From contig OY811974.1 in assembly GCA_963681505.1 (NCBI GenBank), forward strand, positions 4,327,271 to 4,391,270: a stretch of 64,000 nucleotides of DNA, read 5' to 3'. The first letter of the stretch is position 1. Each line of letters begins with the position of its first letter. The position numbers and the translations under genes were made by a program. Source of the DNA: Eunapius fragilis. Taxonomy: Eukaryota; Porifera; Demospongiae; Spongillida; Spongillidae. Under the pieces are notes generated by a model. That model had not been told where the DNA came from. It saw only the letters and a program-made list of their open reading frames with translations, and did no database searches. Positions 39,256-50,048 of the stretch are shown one piece after another.

Positions 39256-40781
39256 GCAGATACAACGCCTGGTAGTATTTTTAGTCACATGTTTCCAGAT
39301 CATCGGTTGGAGACAGTTGTAAAGCAGACAAATCTGTATGCATCACGGGAGGTGGCAGAACTAAAATATGCAAACTGGGAGAAGTTGACAGTGACAGAAT
39401 TGAGGGCTTACTTTGGCTTCAACTTCCTCATGGGGCTGGTTCACCTCCCAGCAATAGAAGATTATTGGAAGAATGATCCGTATTTTCACTACCACCCTAT
39501 GGCAAGCCGCATTTCGCGTGACAGGTTCCGTGACATTTCACGATACCTTCACTTCACCAATAACACTAGACTGGCATGCAGAGGTGAAACTGGGTATGAC
39601 AGACTGGGTAAAGTATGCCCAGTTATTGAATGCGTGCAAAAGGCAATGAGAGAGGCTTACATACCTTCTAGAGACAGTGTAGTGGATGAGGCTATGATTC
39701 TGTTTCAGGGCCGTTCATCCCTCAAACAATTTATGCCAATGAAGCCAGTGAAGAGAGGCATAAAAGTGTGGTGCCTTGCCGACAGCTCCAATGGATTTGT
39801 AGCTAATTTCGAAGTTTACACTGGATACGGAGAGGATGTTCCAGAAGATGCTGAGACAACATTGGGAGCACGGGTTGTGATCTCTCTCACAAAACACCTG
39901 GAGGGAAAGAACCACCACGTCTACTGTGACAACTTCTTTACATCACCCTATCTTTTTGTAAAACTACATAAGCAGGGGTTCTATGCAAATGGTACACTAC
40001 GCCTCAGCGCTAAAGGTTTGCCTAGCGACCTAAAAATAGGATCAAAACGAAGTAAAAAAGTTTAGGCAAGTTTGGGGCTGCTAGCCAGGTGAGTGATACA
40101 TGTATTGAAATTCAAAAAGTGACCTGCTCTATATTTAGAGGGGATTCTGCTGTTAGGCAAAAAGACCATCTGGTTGCCACAGCATGGTTGGACAACCAGG
40201 TAGTAAACATGTTATCAACAAACTTCCAACCGGATGCTGTAGGAACCATCAAAAGAACTATGAAGGATGGAACGAAGGGGGAATTTAGATGTCCACAAGC
40301 AGTTATTTCATATTCTGAAAACATGGGAGGTGTGGACACGAATGATCAGCTGCGGCAGTACTACTCCATTCACATGAAGAGCCGAAAATACTATAAGTAC
40401 ATTTTTTGGTTTCTACTGGATGTTGCATGTACCAATGCCTTCATTTTATATCGGTTGCAAGGTGGGCACAACGCATCACTACGTGATTTTAGACTTGCAA
40501 TGGCCAAAGAGTTTATAGGAAACTACTGCAGCCGCAAGCAGCCCGGGAGAACTATTGCTGATGTCCCTGTAGTTCGTGGCATTCAACAAATGCAACACTA
40601 TGCCATGAAAAAGTGAACTGACAGTAAGAAAGGTGTCAGCAGGTGTAAGTTCTGTGCATCGAAACATATCAAGAGAGAAACTGTCTGGTACTGCGAAATA
40701 TGTTGTATCCACTTGTGCCACACCGGTGAAAATAATGGTAGTGATTGTTTCCGACTGTACCACGAGCAACTACTCATATGA
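39256..40781 (+). pseudogene. piggyBac (PGBD-like) transposase, copy 3
   Basis: TPGSIFSHMFPDHRLETVVK begins the recognisable part, followed by VTELRAYFGFNFLMGLVHLP, VVDEAMILFQGRSSLKQFMP, KNHHVYCDNFFTSPYLFVKL, and, after a frameshift near 40065, SYSENMGGVDTNDQLRQYY (third Asp). A TGA at 40614 precedes the zinc domain CKFCASKHIKRETVWYCEIC, which then runs in the same frame to 40781. One frameshift and one nonsense codon are the main defects. The open frame begins upstream at 38650 within the minisatellite. Confidence 0.8.
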
Positions 40782-40961
40782 ACACTACTACTATCAACAA
40801 ACAAACTATGTGCAATTTTGTGACATGTATATATGTATATTACACACATACACTATCCTGGCAATCCTTTCAGCTTACAACAATAGACTTGTAGCATGCT
40901 TATGACACGTGATTGCCTATGGTTGTGGGGTAGCTTGTTTGTGACTATTATATCACAGCCA

Positions 40962-41337
40962 TGCTACACCCATGTGTTACAAACATGCTACCCCCATGCA
41001 TTACAAGTGTGCTACCCCCATGCGTCACAAGTGTGCTACCCCCATGCTTCACAAGTGTGCTACGCCCATGTGTCACAAGCATACCACCCCCATGCATCAC
41101 AAGTGTGCTACCCCCTTGCGTCACAAGTGTGCTACCCCCATGCAACACAAGCATGCTACCCCCATGCGTCACAAGCATGCTAACCCCATGCGTCACAAGC
41201 ATGCTAACCCCATGCGTCACAAGCATGCTACCCCCATGCGTCACAAGTGTGCTACCCCCATGCATCACAAGTGTGCTACCCCCATGCATCACAAGTGTGC
41301 TACCCCCATGCATCACAAGTGTGCTACACCCATGTGA
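40962..41337. repeat. 24-bp minisatellite (CYPHASQV-type)
   Basis: About 15 units of GCTACCCCCATGCGTCACAA then GTGT or GCAT. The unit is a multiple of three and free of stops, so four frames stay open throughout (for example PPCVTSVL and, on the reverse strand, STLVMHGG). I do not regard these as genes. Confidence 0.9.
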
Positions 41338-41731
41338 TAGCGCGCAATGCAATAAGGAACTGTGATACAGTCTCTCCTTCTCTCCTATACCTAGACGCGA
41401 AAGTGACTCTTTCCGCTAGAATGCAAATACCCGCCTGATAATGCCTTTGCAACGTGTTTTTCAAAAGCTGGTACGTTTTGGTTGTAACTGCCTCAGGACG
41501 ATGGTGGTCAACCAGTATTCTAATCGCTTCCGGGCCCACCTTCGAAAGTAGTAAGTTTTTTCGAGCTTCCGCGGTGGCATCACCAGAAAGGAGGTTGTGG
41601 AGGGCCAGTTCAGTCTCGAAACGCTGAATGTAATATTCCCATTTTTCCTGAACTGGGTCAAAACGGTCAAATTTGAACCGTTGGACCGCATCTCTAATCT
41701 GCTCCGCGGTCATTTTCACCCTCGTCACCAA
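41338..41731 (-). pseudogene. Ty3/Gypsy-type Gag fragment
   Basis: KFDRFDPVQEKWEYYIQRFE, then LLSKVGPEAIRILVDHHRPE, LKNTLQRHYQAGICILAERV and SRYRREGETVSQFLIALRA. This is the capsid-region pattern of Gypsy Gag proteins (W..Y..RF, LL...G......L, ER..F..R.Q..GE). The frame ends abruptly where the 24-bp minisatellite begins; no zinc knuckle or pol follows. Confidence 0.65.
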
Positions 41732-42747
41732 ATATGTAAGGAAACCATCTCACATCAGACCGATAAATGAATCATTCTAATTACAGCACAACACCCTAAA
41801 TGGTTAAGTTATTAAACTAGTATAGTCATTTCCCTACACCATACAGTGCATCTTAATTTAGTTTCTGCCTAATGAGGTCCTGGACTGATATAATGCTGGA
41901 TTTCGTTCAATATATGATGCATCGTTCCTATGATATTTCTATAACGATTACTCACATAAGCACTAGCATCGTTTCACAGGGTTTGATTAGAAAACTTGGG
42001 TATCAATGCTTGTACGTAGTCATTTTATATCTTCAGAACAACACATTTATTGCACAAACATTGGAACACTTTATGCAAAAACTCTGTTCGGATGCACTGT
42101 GAATGGAGATAATGAGCCTGAAATTGAAGTAAAAAAAGGTTCCACGCGATCACACTATTTTTTTTTTCACCCGAGTATACATGTACATGTATACTGTCAG
42201 GACTGATGAGTGAGCTGAGAATATGACATCATCTCACGAGATTGCTATTTAGTATTGCTATCCTGAGATACTGGGAGCAAATAACAGCTCTTTATAGTTA
42301 ATAGCATGTGTTGATTTGTTAGAGCATCAAACTTTGATTTCAATAACAGCCAAAGCGGCTGAAGCCATCAAAGTGTGCATATATGAGGCTATGTGTGTAT
42401 GAGTTTGTGTGTATGTGAGTGCGGTTGTTTACTTGTCCTGATTTTGTAAATTAAGGATACGGCCGATGAACATGTGTATTTGTTCATTTCCCTATGATGT
42501 ACATGTACAACATGTGCATATATACAGTTTGGTGCACCGCTTGCTGTCACTAACAAAAAACCATTATGTGATGTACATGTACAAACACAATGAAAAAAAC
42601 CATTGCACACATGTAGAAATACAGTTTACATCATTGCAATTCATTGCTTGCATGCAGCATTTTTAACTTTTGTTAGGATAAAGTACAATAATTAATTTCA
42701 TTACATAAATGTGATAAACTGGCTTATGGGTCTTTTATATCTTTTAG
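41732..42747. other. No recognised gene; traces of the exon array
   Basis: A degenerate piece of exon C (CTGTCAGGACTGATGAGTGA, then ATGACATCATCTCA) lies at 42196-42240. A possible mini-exon, AKAAEAIK, lies after CAATAACAG at 42350. The rest is AT-rich with ACATGTACA words. Confidence 0.4.
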
Positions 42748-44538
42748 AAACAACCAGACAGAGACAAGAGACCAGGCAGAGACAAGGGACCAGGCAGAGA
42801 CAAGGAACCAGGCAGAGACAAGGGACCAGACAGAGACAAGGGACCTGGCAGAGACAATGGACCAGACAGAGACAAGGGACCAGTTAGAGACAAGGGACCA
42901 GGCAGAGACAAGGGACCAGACAGAGACAAGGGACCAGGCAGAGACAAGGTACCAGGCAGAGACAAGGGACCAGGCAGAGACAAGGGACCAGACAGAGACA
43001 AGGGACCAGGCAAAGACAATGGACCAGACAGAGACAAGGGACCAGTTAGAGACAAGGGACTAGACAAAGACAAGGGACCTGGCAGAGACAATGAACCAGA
43101 CGGAGACAAGGGACTAGACAGAGACAAGGGACCAAGCAGAGACAAGGGACCAGACAGAGACAAGGGACCTGGCAGAGACAATGGACCAGACAGAGACAAG
43201 GGACCAGTTAGAGACAAGGGACTAGACAGAGACAAGGGACCAGGCAGAGACAAGGGACCAGACAGAGACAAGGGACCAGGCAGAGACAAGGGACCAGACA
43301 GAGACAAGGGACCAGGCAGAGACAAGGTACCAGGCAGAGACAAGGGACCAGACAGAGACAAGGGACCTGGCAGAGACAGTGGACCAGACAGAGACAAGGG
43401 ACCAGTTAGAGACAAGGGACTAGACAGAGACAAGGGACCAGGCAGAGACAAGGGACCAGACAGAGACAAGGGACCAGGCAGAGACAAGGGACCAGGCAGA
43501 GACAAGGGACCAGACAGAGACAAGGGACCAGGCAGAGATAATGGACCAGACAGAGACAAGGGACCAGTTAGAGACAAGGGACTAGACAAAGACAAGGGAC
43601 CTGGCAGAGACAATGAACCAGACAGAGACAAGGGACCAGGCAGAGACAAGGGACCAGACAGAGACAAGGGACCAGGCAGAGACAAGGGACCAGACAGAGA
43701 CAAGGGACCAGACAGAGACAAGGGACCAGACAGAGACAAGGGACCAGACAGAGACAAGGGACCAGACAGAGACAAGGGACCAGGCAGAGACGAGGGACCA
43801 GGCCAAGACAAGGGACCAGGCAGAGACAAGGGACCAGACAGAGACAAAGGACCAGGCAGAGACAAGGGACCAGGCAGAGACAAGGGACCAGGCAGAGACA
43901 AGGGACCAGGCAGAGACAAGGGACCAGGCAGAGACAAGGGACCAGATAGAGACAAGGGACCAGACAGAGACAAGGGACCAGACAGAGACAAGGGACCAGA
44001 CAGAGACAAGGGACCAGACAGAGACAAGGGACTAGGCAGAGACAAGGGACCAGGCCAAGACAAGGGACCAGGCAGAGACAAGGGACCAGACAGAGACAAA
44101 GGACCAGGCAGAGACAAGGGACCAGGCCAAGACAAGGGACCAGGCAGAGACAAGGGACCAGACAGAGACAAAGGACCAGGCAGAGACAAGGGACCAGGCA
44201 GAGACAAGGGACCAGGCAGAGACAAGGGACCAGGCAGAGACAAGGGACCAGGCAGAGACAAGGGACCAGGCAGAGACAAGGGACCAGGCAGAGACAAGGG
44301 ACCAGGCAGAGACAAGGGACCAGGCAGAGACAAGGGACCAGGCAGAGACAAGGGACCAGACAGAGACAAGGGACCAGACAGAAGCAAGGGACCAGGTGGA
44401 GATAAGGGACCAGACAGAGACAAGGGACCAGGCAGAGACAATGGACCAGACAGAGACAAGGGACCAGACAGAGACAAGGGACCAGGCAGAGACAAGGGAA
44501 CAGGCAGAGACAAGGGACCAGGCAGAGACAAGGGAACT
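42748..44538. repeat. 18-bp purine-rich minisatellite, about 99 copies
   Basis: Unit GGACCAGGCAGAGACAAG with G/A variation (CAGGCAG against CAGACAG). A higher-order pattern marked by GGACCAGTTAGAGACAAGGG recurs at about 42880, 43043, 43205, 43403 and 43565, mostly 162 bp (nine units) apart. The second half is more homogeneous. Confidence 0.95.
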
Positions 44539-44703
44539 ATTCCACACATATATCTCTCCACACCCTTACAGGAGTCCAGTGATGTCATCATTTCACGACT
44601 GAGGAGTGAGTTGAGCAGTCTGAACCAGAAGCTGGAGTATATGACATCATGTCATCAGGTGACTATGCAATGGATGGCCTTGGTAACCAGTAGTAGATTA
44701 TAA
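42748..44703 (+). CDS. Possible giant exon: (KGPGRD)n fused to exon C
   Basis: An acceptor (TATCTTTTAG) precedes frame KQPDRDKRPGRDKGPGRDKE, which repeats KGPGRD/KGPDRD about 99 times. It continues through GTIPHIYLSTPLQ, which is intron-tail sequence in other units, directly into exon C (ESSDVIISRLRSELSSLNQK at 44572). 42748 and 44572 are in the same frame and no stop occurs until TAA at 44701. A donor GTGACT lies at 44659, so an exon 42748-44658 is possible. The reverse strand is also open (SLPGPL repeats, 615 codons) but lacks matching exons. Confidence 0.35.
   Translation, partial: KQPDRDKRPGRDKGPGRDKEPGRDKGPDRDKGPGRDNGPDRDKGPVRDKGPGRDKGPDRDKGPGRDKVPGRDKGPGRDKGPDRDKGPGKDNGPDRDKGPVRDKGLDKDKGPGRDNEPDGDKGLDRDKGPSRDKGPDRDKGPGRDNGPDRDKGPVRDKGLDRDKGPGRDKGPDRDKGPGRDKGPDRDKGPGRDKVPGRDKGPDRDKGPGRDSGPDRDKGPVRDKGLDRDKGPGRDKGPDRDKGPGRDKGPGRDKGPDRDKGPGRDNGPDRDKGPVRDKGLDKDKGPGRDNEPDRDKGPGRDKGPDRDKGPGRDKGPDRDKGPDRDKGPDRDKGPDRDKGPDRDKGPGRDEGPGQDKGPGRDKGPDRDKGPGRDKGPGRDKGPGRDKGPGRDKGPGRDKGPDRDKGPDRDKGPDRDKGPDRDKGPDRDKGLGRDKGPGQDKGPGRDKGPDRDKGPGRDKGPGQDKGPGRDKGPDRDKGPGRDKGPGRDKGPGRDKGPGRDKGPGRDKGPGRDKGPGRDKGPGRDKGPGRDKGPGRDKGPDRDKGPDRSKGPGGDKGPDRDKGPGRDNGPDRDKGPDRDKGPGRDKGTGRDKGPGRDKGTIPHIYLSTPLQESSDVIISRLRSELSSLNQKLEYMTSCHQVTMQWMALVTSSRL
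44572..44658 (+). CDS. Coiled-coil exon C, copy 4
   Basis: 87 nt, CCCTTACAG and GTGACT borders, reading ESSDVIISRLRSELSSLNQK then LEYMTSCHQ. The acceptor is intact, so it can be a separate exon as well as part of the fused frame described above. Confidence 0.5.
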
Positions 44704-44795
44704 GTGGATGGTATTGGTACTTTTAACCTGTGGGGAGTTGAGGGAGAGGTTGATGGTACTGGTACTTTTAACCTGTGGGGAGTTGAGGGAGAGTT
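44704..44795. repeat. Two tandem copies of about 45 bp
   Basis: GGTACTTTTAACCTGTGGGG then AGTTGAGGGAGAG appears twice in succession in the intron after exon C. Confidence 0.8.
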
Positions 44796-45640
44796 TAATA
44801 TTGGTACAATACTCATACACCATGTGCAGTACCGCTTATTATATTCATTGTTGAAGGTTATTGCAACTGGCAGTTAAATGTTGCATATTTTCTCCATGTG
44901 CAAGGTGCGAAGTGTCTCCTACATGTACAGTATGACTACAGTCTCATATTCTACATTGTATTATAAAATTGTGTGTTATATGAAGATTTAAATATCTGAA
45001 GTCGTTGATGGTCCAGTGCACACATATTCGTAGCCCTAAGGCACATTGACATGTATCGGAGTGCAGCTCAATTATAATGATTGAATTTACATGTGAATTT
45101 ACATGTGCCTCACAAACATGTATACGTGTACGTGTACATGTACATGTATGTCAAGCCCATCATGTCTTCAGACTCGGTTATTTGGGGCCAGAACTGTATG
45201 AAGATTTAATCAGCGTACTTTGGTCCGTAGCAATGTAGTTACTGTCAATCATGGTACACACGGGGAATTATGATGTGAAGTATACACACACAGCCTCATT
45301 TAGGAAACATACAATTCAGATCTGTTTTGTACACAACTCGTGTACAATTTTACATTCATGTTCTCTGCTATTCTCTTCCCAGCATAATGGAGAGGGAGTA
45401 GGGTACTCATGGTTATTAGTGTTCTATCTCCATTTATTTATTTATTTATTTCACCTGCTTTCTGTGGTGAAATATCAAACTCCATTTTTAATACTGCTGT
45501 TCATCACATTAAAGGTTGAAAGTGTCCCAGCTGTGTTGTACCCAATTCAAGGTCAGTTGAATGACTGAGGTATGAAGATTCTATATCAATGACATGAAAT
45601 GGCATTGCAGGTGAAATATGTACATGTATGACAGATACAG

Positions 45641-45696
45641 AGAATCAGAAGAAATATTATCAGGATAATCATGAAGAACCACACAAAGTACAAAAT
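45641..45696 (+). CDS. Exon F, copy 1 (diverged)
   Basis: Follows GATACAG, ends before GTATGC, 56 nt. Reads (E)NQKKYYQDNHEEPHKVQN when joined to a preceding exon ending in one G. Its partner exon E at about 45514 (VESVPAVLYPIQGQLND) runs into a TGA, so this first pair is probably dead. Confidence 0.4.
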
Positions 45697-45977
45697 GTAT
45701 GCAAACATGGATTCTACACTCAGTGTTTTTGCAGAGTTATTCATTGTAACAATTTGCTGCTCTCATTTAAAAATCAGTTCACAATTTGAAAACATCACAT
45801 GTACATGTTCCTAAGAGTGGAATTTTATATGCAGCTAATGGTATTTTAAAACGAAATATCTATCAGTTGTATGACCATGAAATTGTGATCTTTCATTTCA
45901 TACATTTATGAGCATGTACTGTACATTTATGCCATGCTTATAATTGGCCATGCCCTTAATGATGGTGTGTTTCTACC

Positions 45978-45980
<3 letters not shown>

Positions 45981-46022
<42 letters not shown>
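45981..46022. repeat. (AT)n microsatellite
   Basis: About 21 AT units directly before exon E copy 2; the duplicate copy at 46775-46794 has about ten. Confidence 0.95.
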
Positions 46023-46024
<2 letters not shown>

Positions 46025-46042
46025 TTCTTATTCTTAATACAG

Positions 46043-46103
46043 CTATCAAAGGTTGAATACGTTCCTGTGTTGTGCCCAGTGCATAGTGAGTACAATACCT
46101 CGG
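46043..46103 (+). CDS. Exon E, copy 2
   Basis: 61 nt between CTTAATACAG and GTATGAAG, reading LSKVEYVPVLCPVHSEYNTS plus one base. That base and the first two of exon F make a Glu codon, so the E and F phases agree. Confidence 0.5.
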
Positions 46104-46181
46104 GTATGAAGGTACATTGTACATGTAGTATATCAATGATATGCAATGGCTTTGCAGGTGAAATACATGTATGTATGACAG

Positions 46182-46246
46182 AGAATCAGGTGAAATATTA
46201 TCAGCATTATCAGGATATCCATGAAGAACTTCAAGAAAATCAAAAT
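46182..46246 (+). CDS. Exon F, copy 2
   Basis: 65 nt after TGTATGACAG and before GTATGT; reads NQVKYYQHYQDIHEELQENQ N after the shared Glu codon. The helical, charged composition resembles the other coiled-coil exons. Confidence 0.5.
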
Positions 46247-46820
46247 GTATGTACATGTACACAAAATAGGAGGATTCCACATTCCATAGCCTAATGTAAA
46301 TGTTTAGCAAGAGGTACTCATAACTATTATGGGCTGCGCTCATTTGAAATTAATTCAGAATACAATCAAGTTGCATGTACATGTATGTGTTCCTAATGTC
46401 ATTGAATATTACATGTGCATGTAGCTATTTCATTTGCATGTACCTGTATGTACCTGTATTGTACATGTACAATATGCATGTACCTGTATTGTGCATGTAC
46501 ATGGATTCTACACTCAGTGTTTTTGCAGAGTTATTCATTGTAACAATTTGCTGCGCTCATTTAAAAATCAGTTCACAATTTGAAAACATCACATGTACAT
46601 GTTTCTAAGAGTGGAATTTTATATGCAGGTAATGGTATTTTAAAACGAAATATCTATCAGTTGTATGACCATGAAATTGTGATCTTTCATTTCATACATG
46701 TATGAGCATGTACCGTACATTTATGCCATGCTTATAATTGGCCATATCCTTAATGATGGTGTGTTTCTACCCACATATATATATATATATATATTTATTT
46801 ACTTCTTATTCTTAATACAG

Positions 46821-46881
46821 CTATCAAAGGTTGAATACGTTCCTGTGTTGTGCCCAGTGCATAGTGAGTACAATACCTCGG
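46821..46881 (+). CDS. Exon E, copy 3
   Basis: Identical in coding sequence to copy 2 (46043-46103), with the same splice borders. Confidence 0.5.
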
Positions 46882-46959
46882 GTATGAAGGTACATTGTAC
46901 ATGTAGTATATCAATGACATGCAATGGCTTTGCAGGTGAAATACATGTATGTATGACAG

Positions 46960-47024
46960 AGAATCAGGTGAAATATTATCAGCATTATCAGGATATCCAT
47001 GAAGAACTTCAAGAAATTCAAAAT
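46960..47024 (+). CDS. Exon F, copy 3
   Basis: Same as copy 2 except Ile for Asn near the end (EEIQN-type for ENQN). The borders TATGACAG and GTATGT are intact. Confidence 0.5.
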
Positions 47025-47613
47025 GTATGTACATGTACACAAAATAGGAGGATTCCACATTCCATAGCCTAATATAAATGTTTAGCAAGAGGTACTCATA
47101 ACTATTATGGGCTGCGCTCATTTGAAATTAATTCAGAATACAATCAAGTTGCATGTACATGTATGTGTTCCTAATGTCATTGAATATTACATGTGCATGA
47201 ATCTATTTCATTTGCATGTACCTGTACTTGTACATAATGCAATAATTCTAAGGCCTGTCCAAACGCTGGGTGTATTAATGCTGTTGTTTCACCTGTAGGG
47301 ACTATATTGTGTACACATGTACATGTATGATACAAATCCATTATGGTGAATGCGATGTTGACATTATGAGACATTTTAAAGTATATATTACATAATAAAA
47401 TAATAAACCATAAGAAATGTCTTTGCATAAATCTGATATTTTTGTGGTCCTAAGTTTAATTGGTTCAAGGCCAAATTTATGATTCGTCATACTGGTTCCA
47501 AATATCCTTAGCATCGATCCAACACACTTTTCATTCCTCTCATGAATAGAGTGTATAAGTAATATTGAACAACTACACTGTATATACACTAACTACAAAT
47601 TCTTTTTACACAG

Positions 47614-47889
47614 GGAGAGAAGGGAGCAGGAAGAGAGAAGGAAGCAAGAGGAGAGAAGGGAGCAGGTGGAGAGAAGGGAGCAGGAGGAGAGAAGGGAGCA
47701 GGAAGAGAGAAGGGAGCAGGAGGAAAGAAGGGAGCAGGAGGAGAGAAGGGAGCCAGAGGAGAGAAGGGAGCAGAAGAAGAGAAGGGAGCCAGAGGAGAGA
47801 AGGGAGCAGGAGGAGAGAAGGGAGGAGGAGAAGAGAAGGGAGCAGGAGGAGGGAAGGGAGGAGAACAAGTGTTTGGCATAAGCAAAAAG
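47614..47889 (+). CDS. GEKGAG-repeat (collagen-like) exon
   Basis: 276 nt between TTTTTACACAG and GTACGT, open in phase 0: GEKGAGREKEARGEKGAGGE and onward, ending GGEQVFGISKK. Many triplets start with Gly, giving stretches of Gly-X-Y. The alternative frame (ERREQE repeats, helix-like) meets TAA before the donor, which favours the Gly frame. The 18-nt unit (GGAGAGAAGGGAGCAGGA) has the same length as that at 42748 but a different sequence. Confidence 0.4.
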
Positions 47890-49187
47890 GTACGTACATG
47901 TATGAATTTGCTTTAGGTCATTTTTTATTGCTTGCCTAGTATTGTACACATGTATACTCCACAAGTGAGAAAAACATTTTCTATACGAGAAGGTTGGTGG
48001 TATATAGGAATCAAAGGTGATGGTGGTGTAAAAAGCAAGGGAACAAGGCTTCTGATTGAATAGGAAAAATGAATATTGGCACACACAATTAAATGTGACA
48101 ACATGTTGCTAATATTGGTCTATTTCATTTTTCCTTTTCAATCAAAACTTCTACCCAAACAGATAAGGACTTTTACACCGAGGAATAACCATTAAATGTC
48201 TGACTAATCACTAAAGAATTTTTTTCTGTGCCCCCTGGTGGACAAACATGCCCTGTGGGGGGGGGGGGGGGGGGGGGGGGGGGTGCCCAGGACAATAGAC
48301 ATTGCCCTTCTACATCCATTATTGTTTATGCATATATATTTGAGCACAGTAAACCTGCAATTAGATGGATTATTTGTAGCAGAAACAAGTCCCACTCCAG
48401 CACAGTAGAAAATGCAAATGATTCATTGCATATTACTGGTATTGGTAATGGAACTGTAAGAGCAAACTTGGATGCACTATAGTAGTTGTTGTGTGATTGC
48501 TGTCATTCAAGTTTGCCTTTACATTCCCATTACGAATATATGTACCTCTAGGATCATGCATCATGCATTTGAATCATCACTATTGTCCACTCCACCTATA
48601 ATGGTGATCCAAGCTACCATGCTATATTGAATAGGTACATGTATTACATTTGTTTCTTTCTTGAAAAGTTATTAATTTTCAATTATTGTATTGAAAAGGC
48701 ATTAAAATGCAGGCAAAATTTCCTACTCCATTTTCTATTTATTAATCGCAATTGTAATATTGACTAAAAACGCAAATAATGCATCATGTGCAGAAGTGCA
48801 TTTTTCATTTGGAGTGAATTTAAAGTGATGTCTCAAAGACTTGCAAAATCTATGTGACTGGAATAGCAGTGATTGAGAAGCAATTAATACATGTAGCAAC
48901 TTTGAAATGAATTGTTCCATCGTTTATGTATTTTTATGCAGCTAATCAGTGCGTTTTATTGTGATTGTTGAGTGCGAATGAGGAATTAAATATATAACGG
49001 TTGGGTATTTAAAAAGTGTTGAAAAAGTTTTATTTTGACTCATACATGTACATTTGTATTTTTGGTGTGGGAACCCTGAAGCTAGGACCTTCAGGATTGA
49101 AAACATTACCATACAACAGTACTGACTTACATGTACATTGTAGCTGTAGTCTGCATGTACATGTACATACATATTGAGCACCTATTA
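47890..49187. other. No recognised gene
   Basis: About 1.3 kb of AT-rich sequence with a poly-G tract. The frames here are short and show no motif. It may be an intron of the repeated-exon gene. Confidence 0.5.
48257..48283. repeat. Poly-G tract (27 G)
   Basis: Homopolymer; open frames with Gly or Pro runs over it are artefacts. Confidence 0.95.
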
Positions 49188-49979
49188 CAGTAGCGGTCAA
49201 AAAAAGCATTACGTTTCGTTTTCGTAGAACGATCGTTTTACAGTAGCGTATGGTTTTAAAAAACGAAGTCAGAACGAAGTCAGAACGAAGTCGATACGAA
49301 GCCGATCTTGACACCGTTTTCGTTAACGATGTGCGCGCATTTGTGTGCATCGTTGATTTACGGACCAACGATACGTGTGAACGATGACGCTTAAGAGTAA
49401 GTATTGGCAATACGCGCTTCCACGAAACGTCCATCCAAGGGAGGTCCTGCAGCGTAAAATGGTGCAGAGGCTAATTCTGTACCCGCGTGACAAAAGCAAT
49501 TGGTGCAACTGGTGCGCAGTCGTTTCATCATCCTTCCTCGTCTCTTCTTCCGCTATTTATTGTCTTTACTTCAGCAGTGAGATTTGAGGGTCTACCCGAT
49601 CCCGATCGTCTACATATTGATTTGGTTTGACGGGACTTCTTTATGAAGATCGCTACGCACACAATAAATGTTCTCCGCTTGAAGATATCGAGCGATAGTT
49701 GGAGCTTTCAAACCCTTGAAATGGTAGAACAGTATTCGCAGCTTCGTGTACTCACTATACACCATTTTCTAAACACGGGCGCTCACGTACTGATTATATA
49801 AAAACAGTGGCGATTAGTAAAACGGCATCAATCGTTTATATAATCTACAAACGATGTTTTGTAAAACGATGTTTGAACGATGTTCGAACGATGTTCGAAC
49901 GATGTTCGACCGATTCCGTTCAATCGTGCTACGATCGTTCTACGAAAACGAAACGTAATGCTTTTTTTGACCGCTACTG
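49188..49979. mobile_element. Tc1-like MITE (uninterrupted copy)
   Basis: Ends CAGTAGCGGTCAAAAAAAGC and its inverted copy inside TA (49186-49187, 49980-49981); 792 bp. Nearly the same sequence as 21224-22801 minus its nested insertion, so this family is young. Confidence 0.85.
49290..49765 (-). pseudogene. Tc1-like transposase N-terminal remnant
   Basis: Starts at 49765 (ATG) with the same helix-turn-helix region as the copy at 22598, including a small deletion near 49655 where the sister copy has TTCTGTCGC. The downstream part reads HQLLLSRGYRISLCTILRCR and GWTFRGSAYCQ. No catalytic domain. Confidence 0.6.
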
Positions 49980-50048
49980 TACCTATTTAGTCTTACCCAT
50001 CTCAAATAATTGCAGTTCATCATTCCTTACAATATATTTCTTCTCCAG

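Larger units (their letters stand above)
45711..47230. repeat. Tandem duplication of about 0.78 kb containing exons E and F
   Basis: 45711-46504 recurs at 46505-47230 with high identity: ATTCTACACTCAGTGTTTTT starts both. Offsets are 794 bp at the start and 778 bp over the exons; the longer (AT)n run in the first copy explains the difference. Confidence 0.85.

Noticed and set aside
40948..41365. Long overlapping frames on both strands (LVTHGGSM, PPCVTSVL, CYPHASQV)
   Set aside because: All arise from a stop-free 24-bp tandem unit; none has independent support.
42744..44591. 615-codon minus-strand frame of SLPGPLSLSGPL repeats
   Set aside because: It is the reverse of an 18-bp minisatellite whose unit length is a multiple of three; no splice sites, start context or homologous module on that strand.
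47590..48084. Minus-strand SLLLLPSLL and SSCSLLSS frames
   Set aside because: Antisense readings of the purine-rich GEKGAG repeat; no splice or start support.
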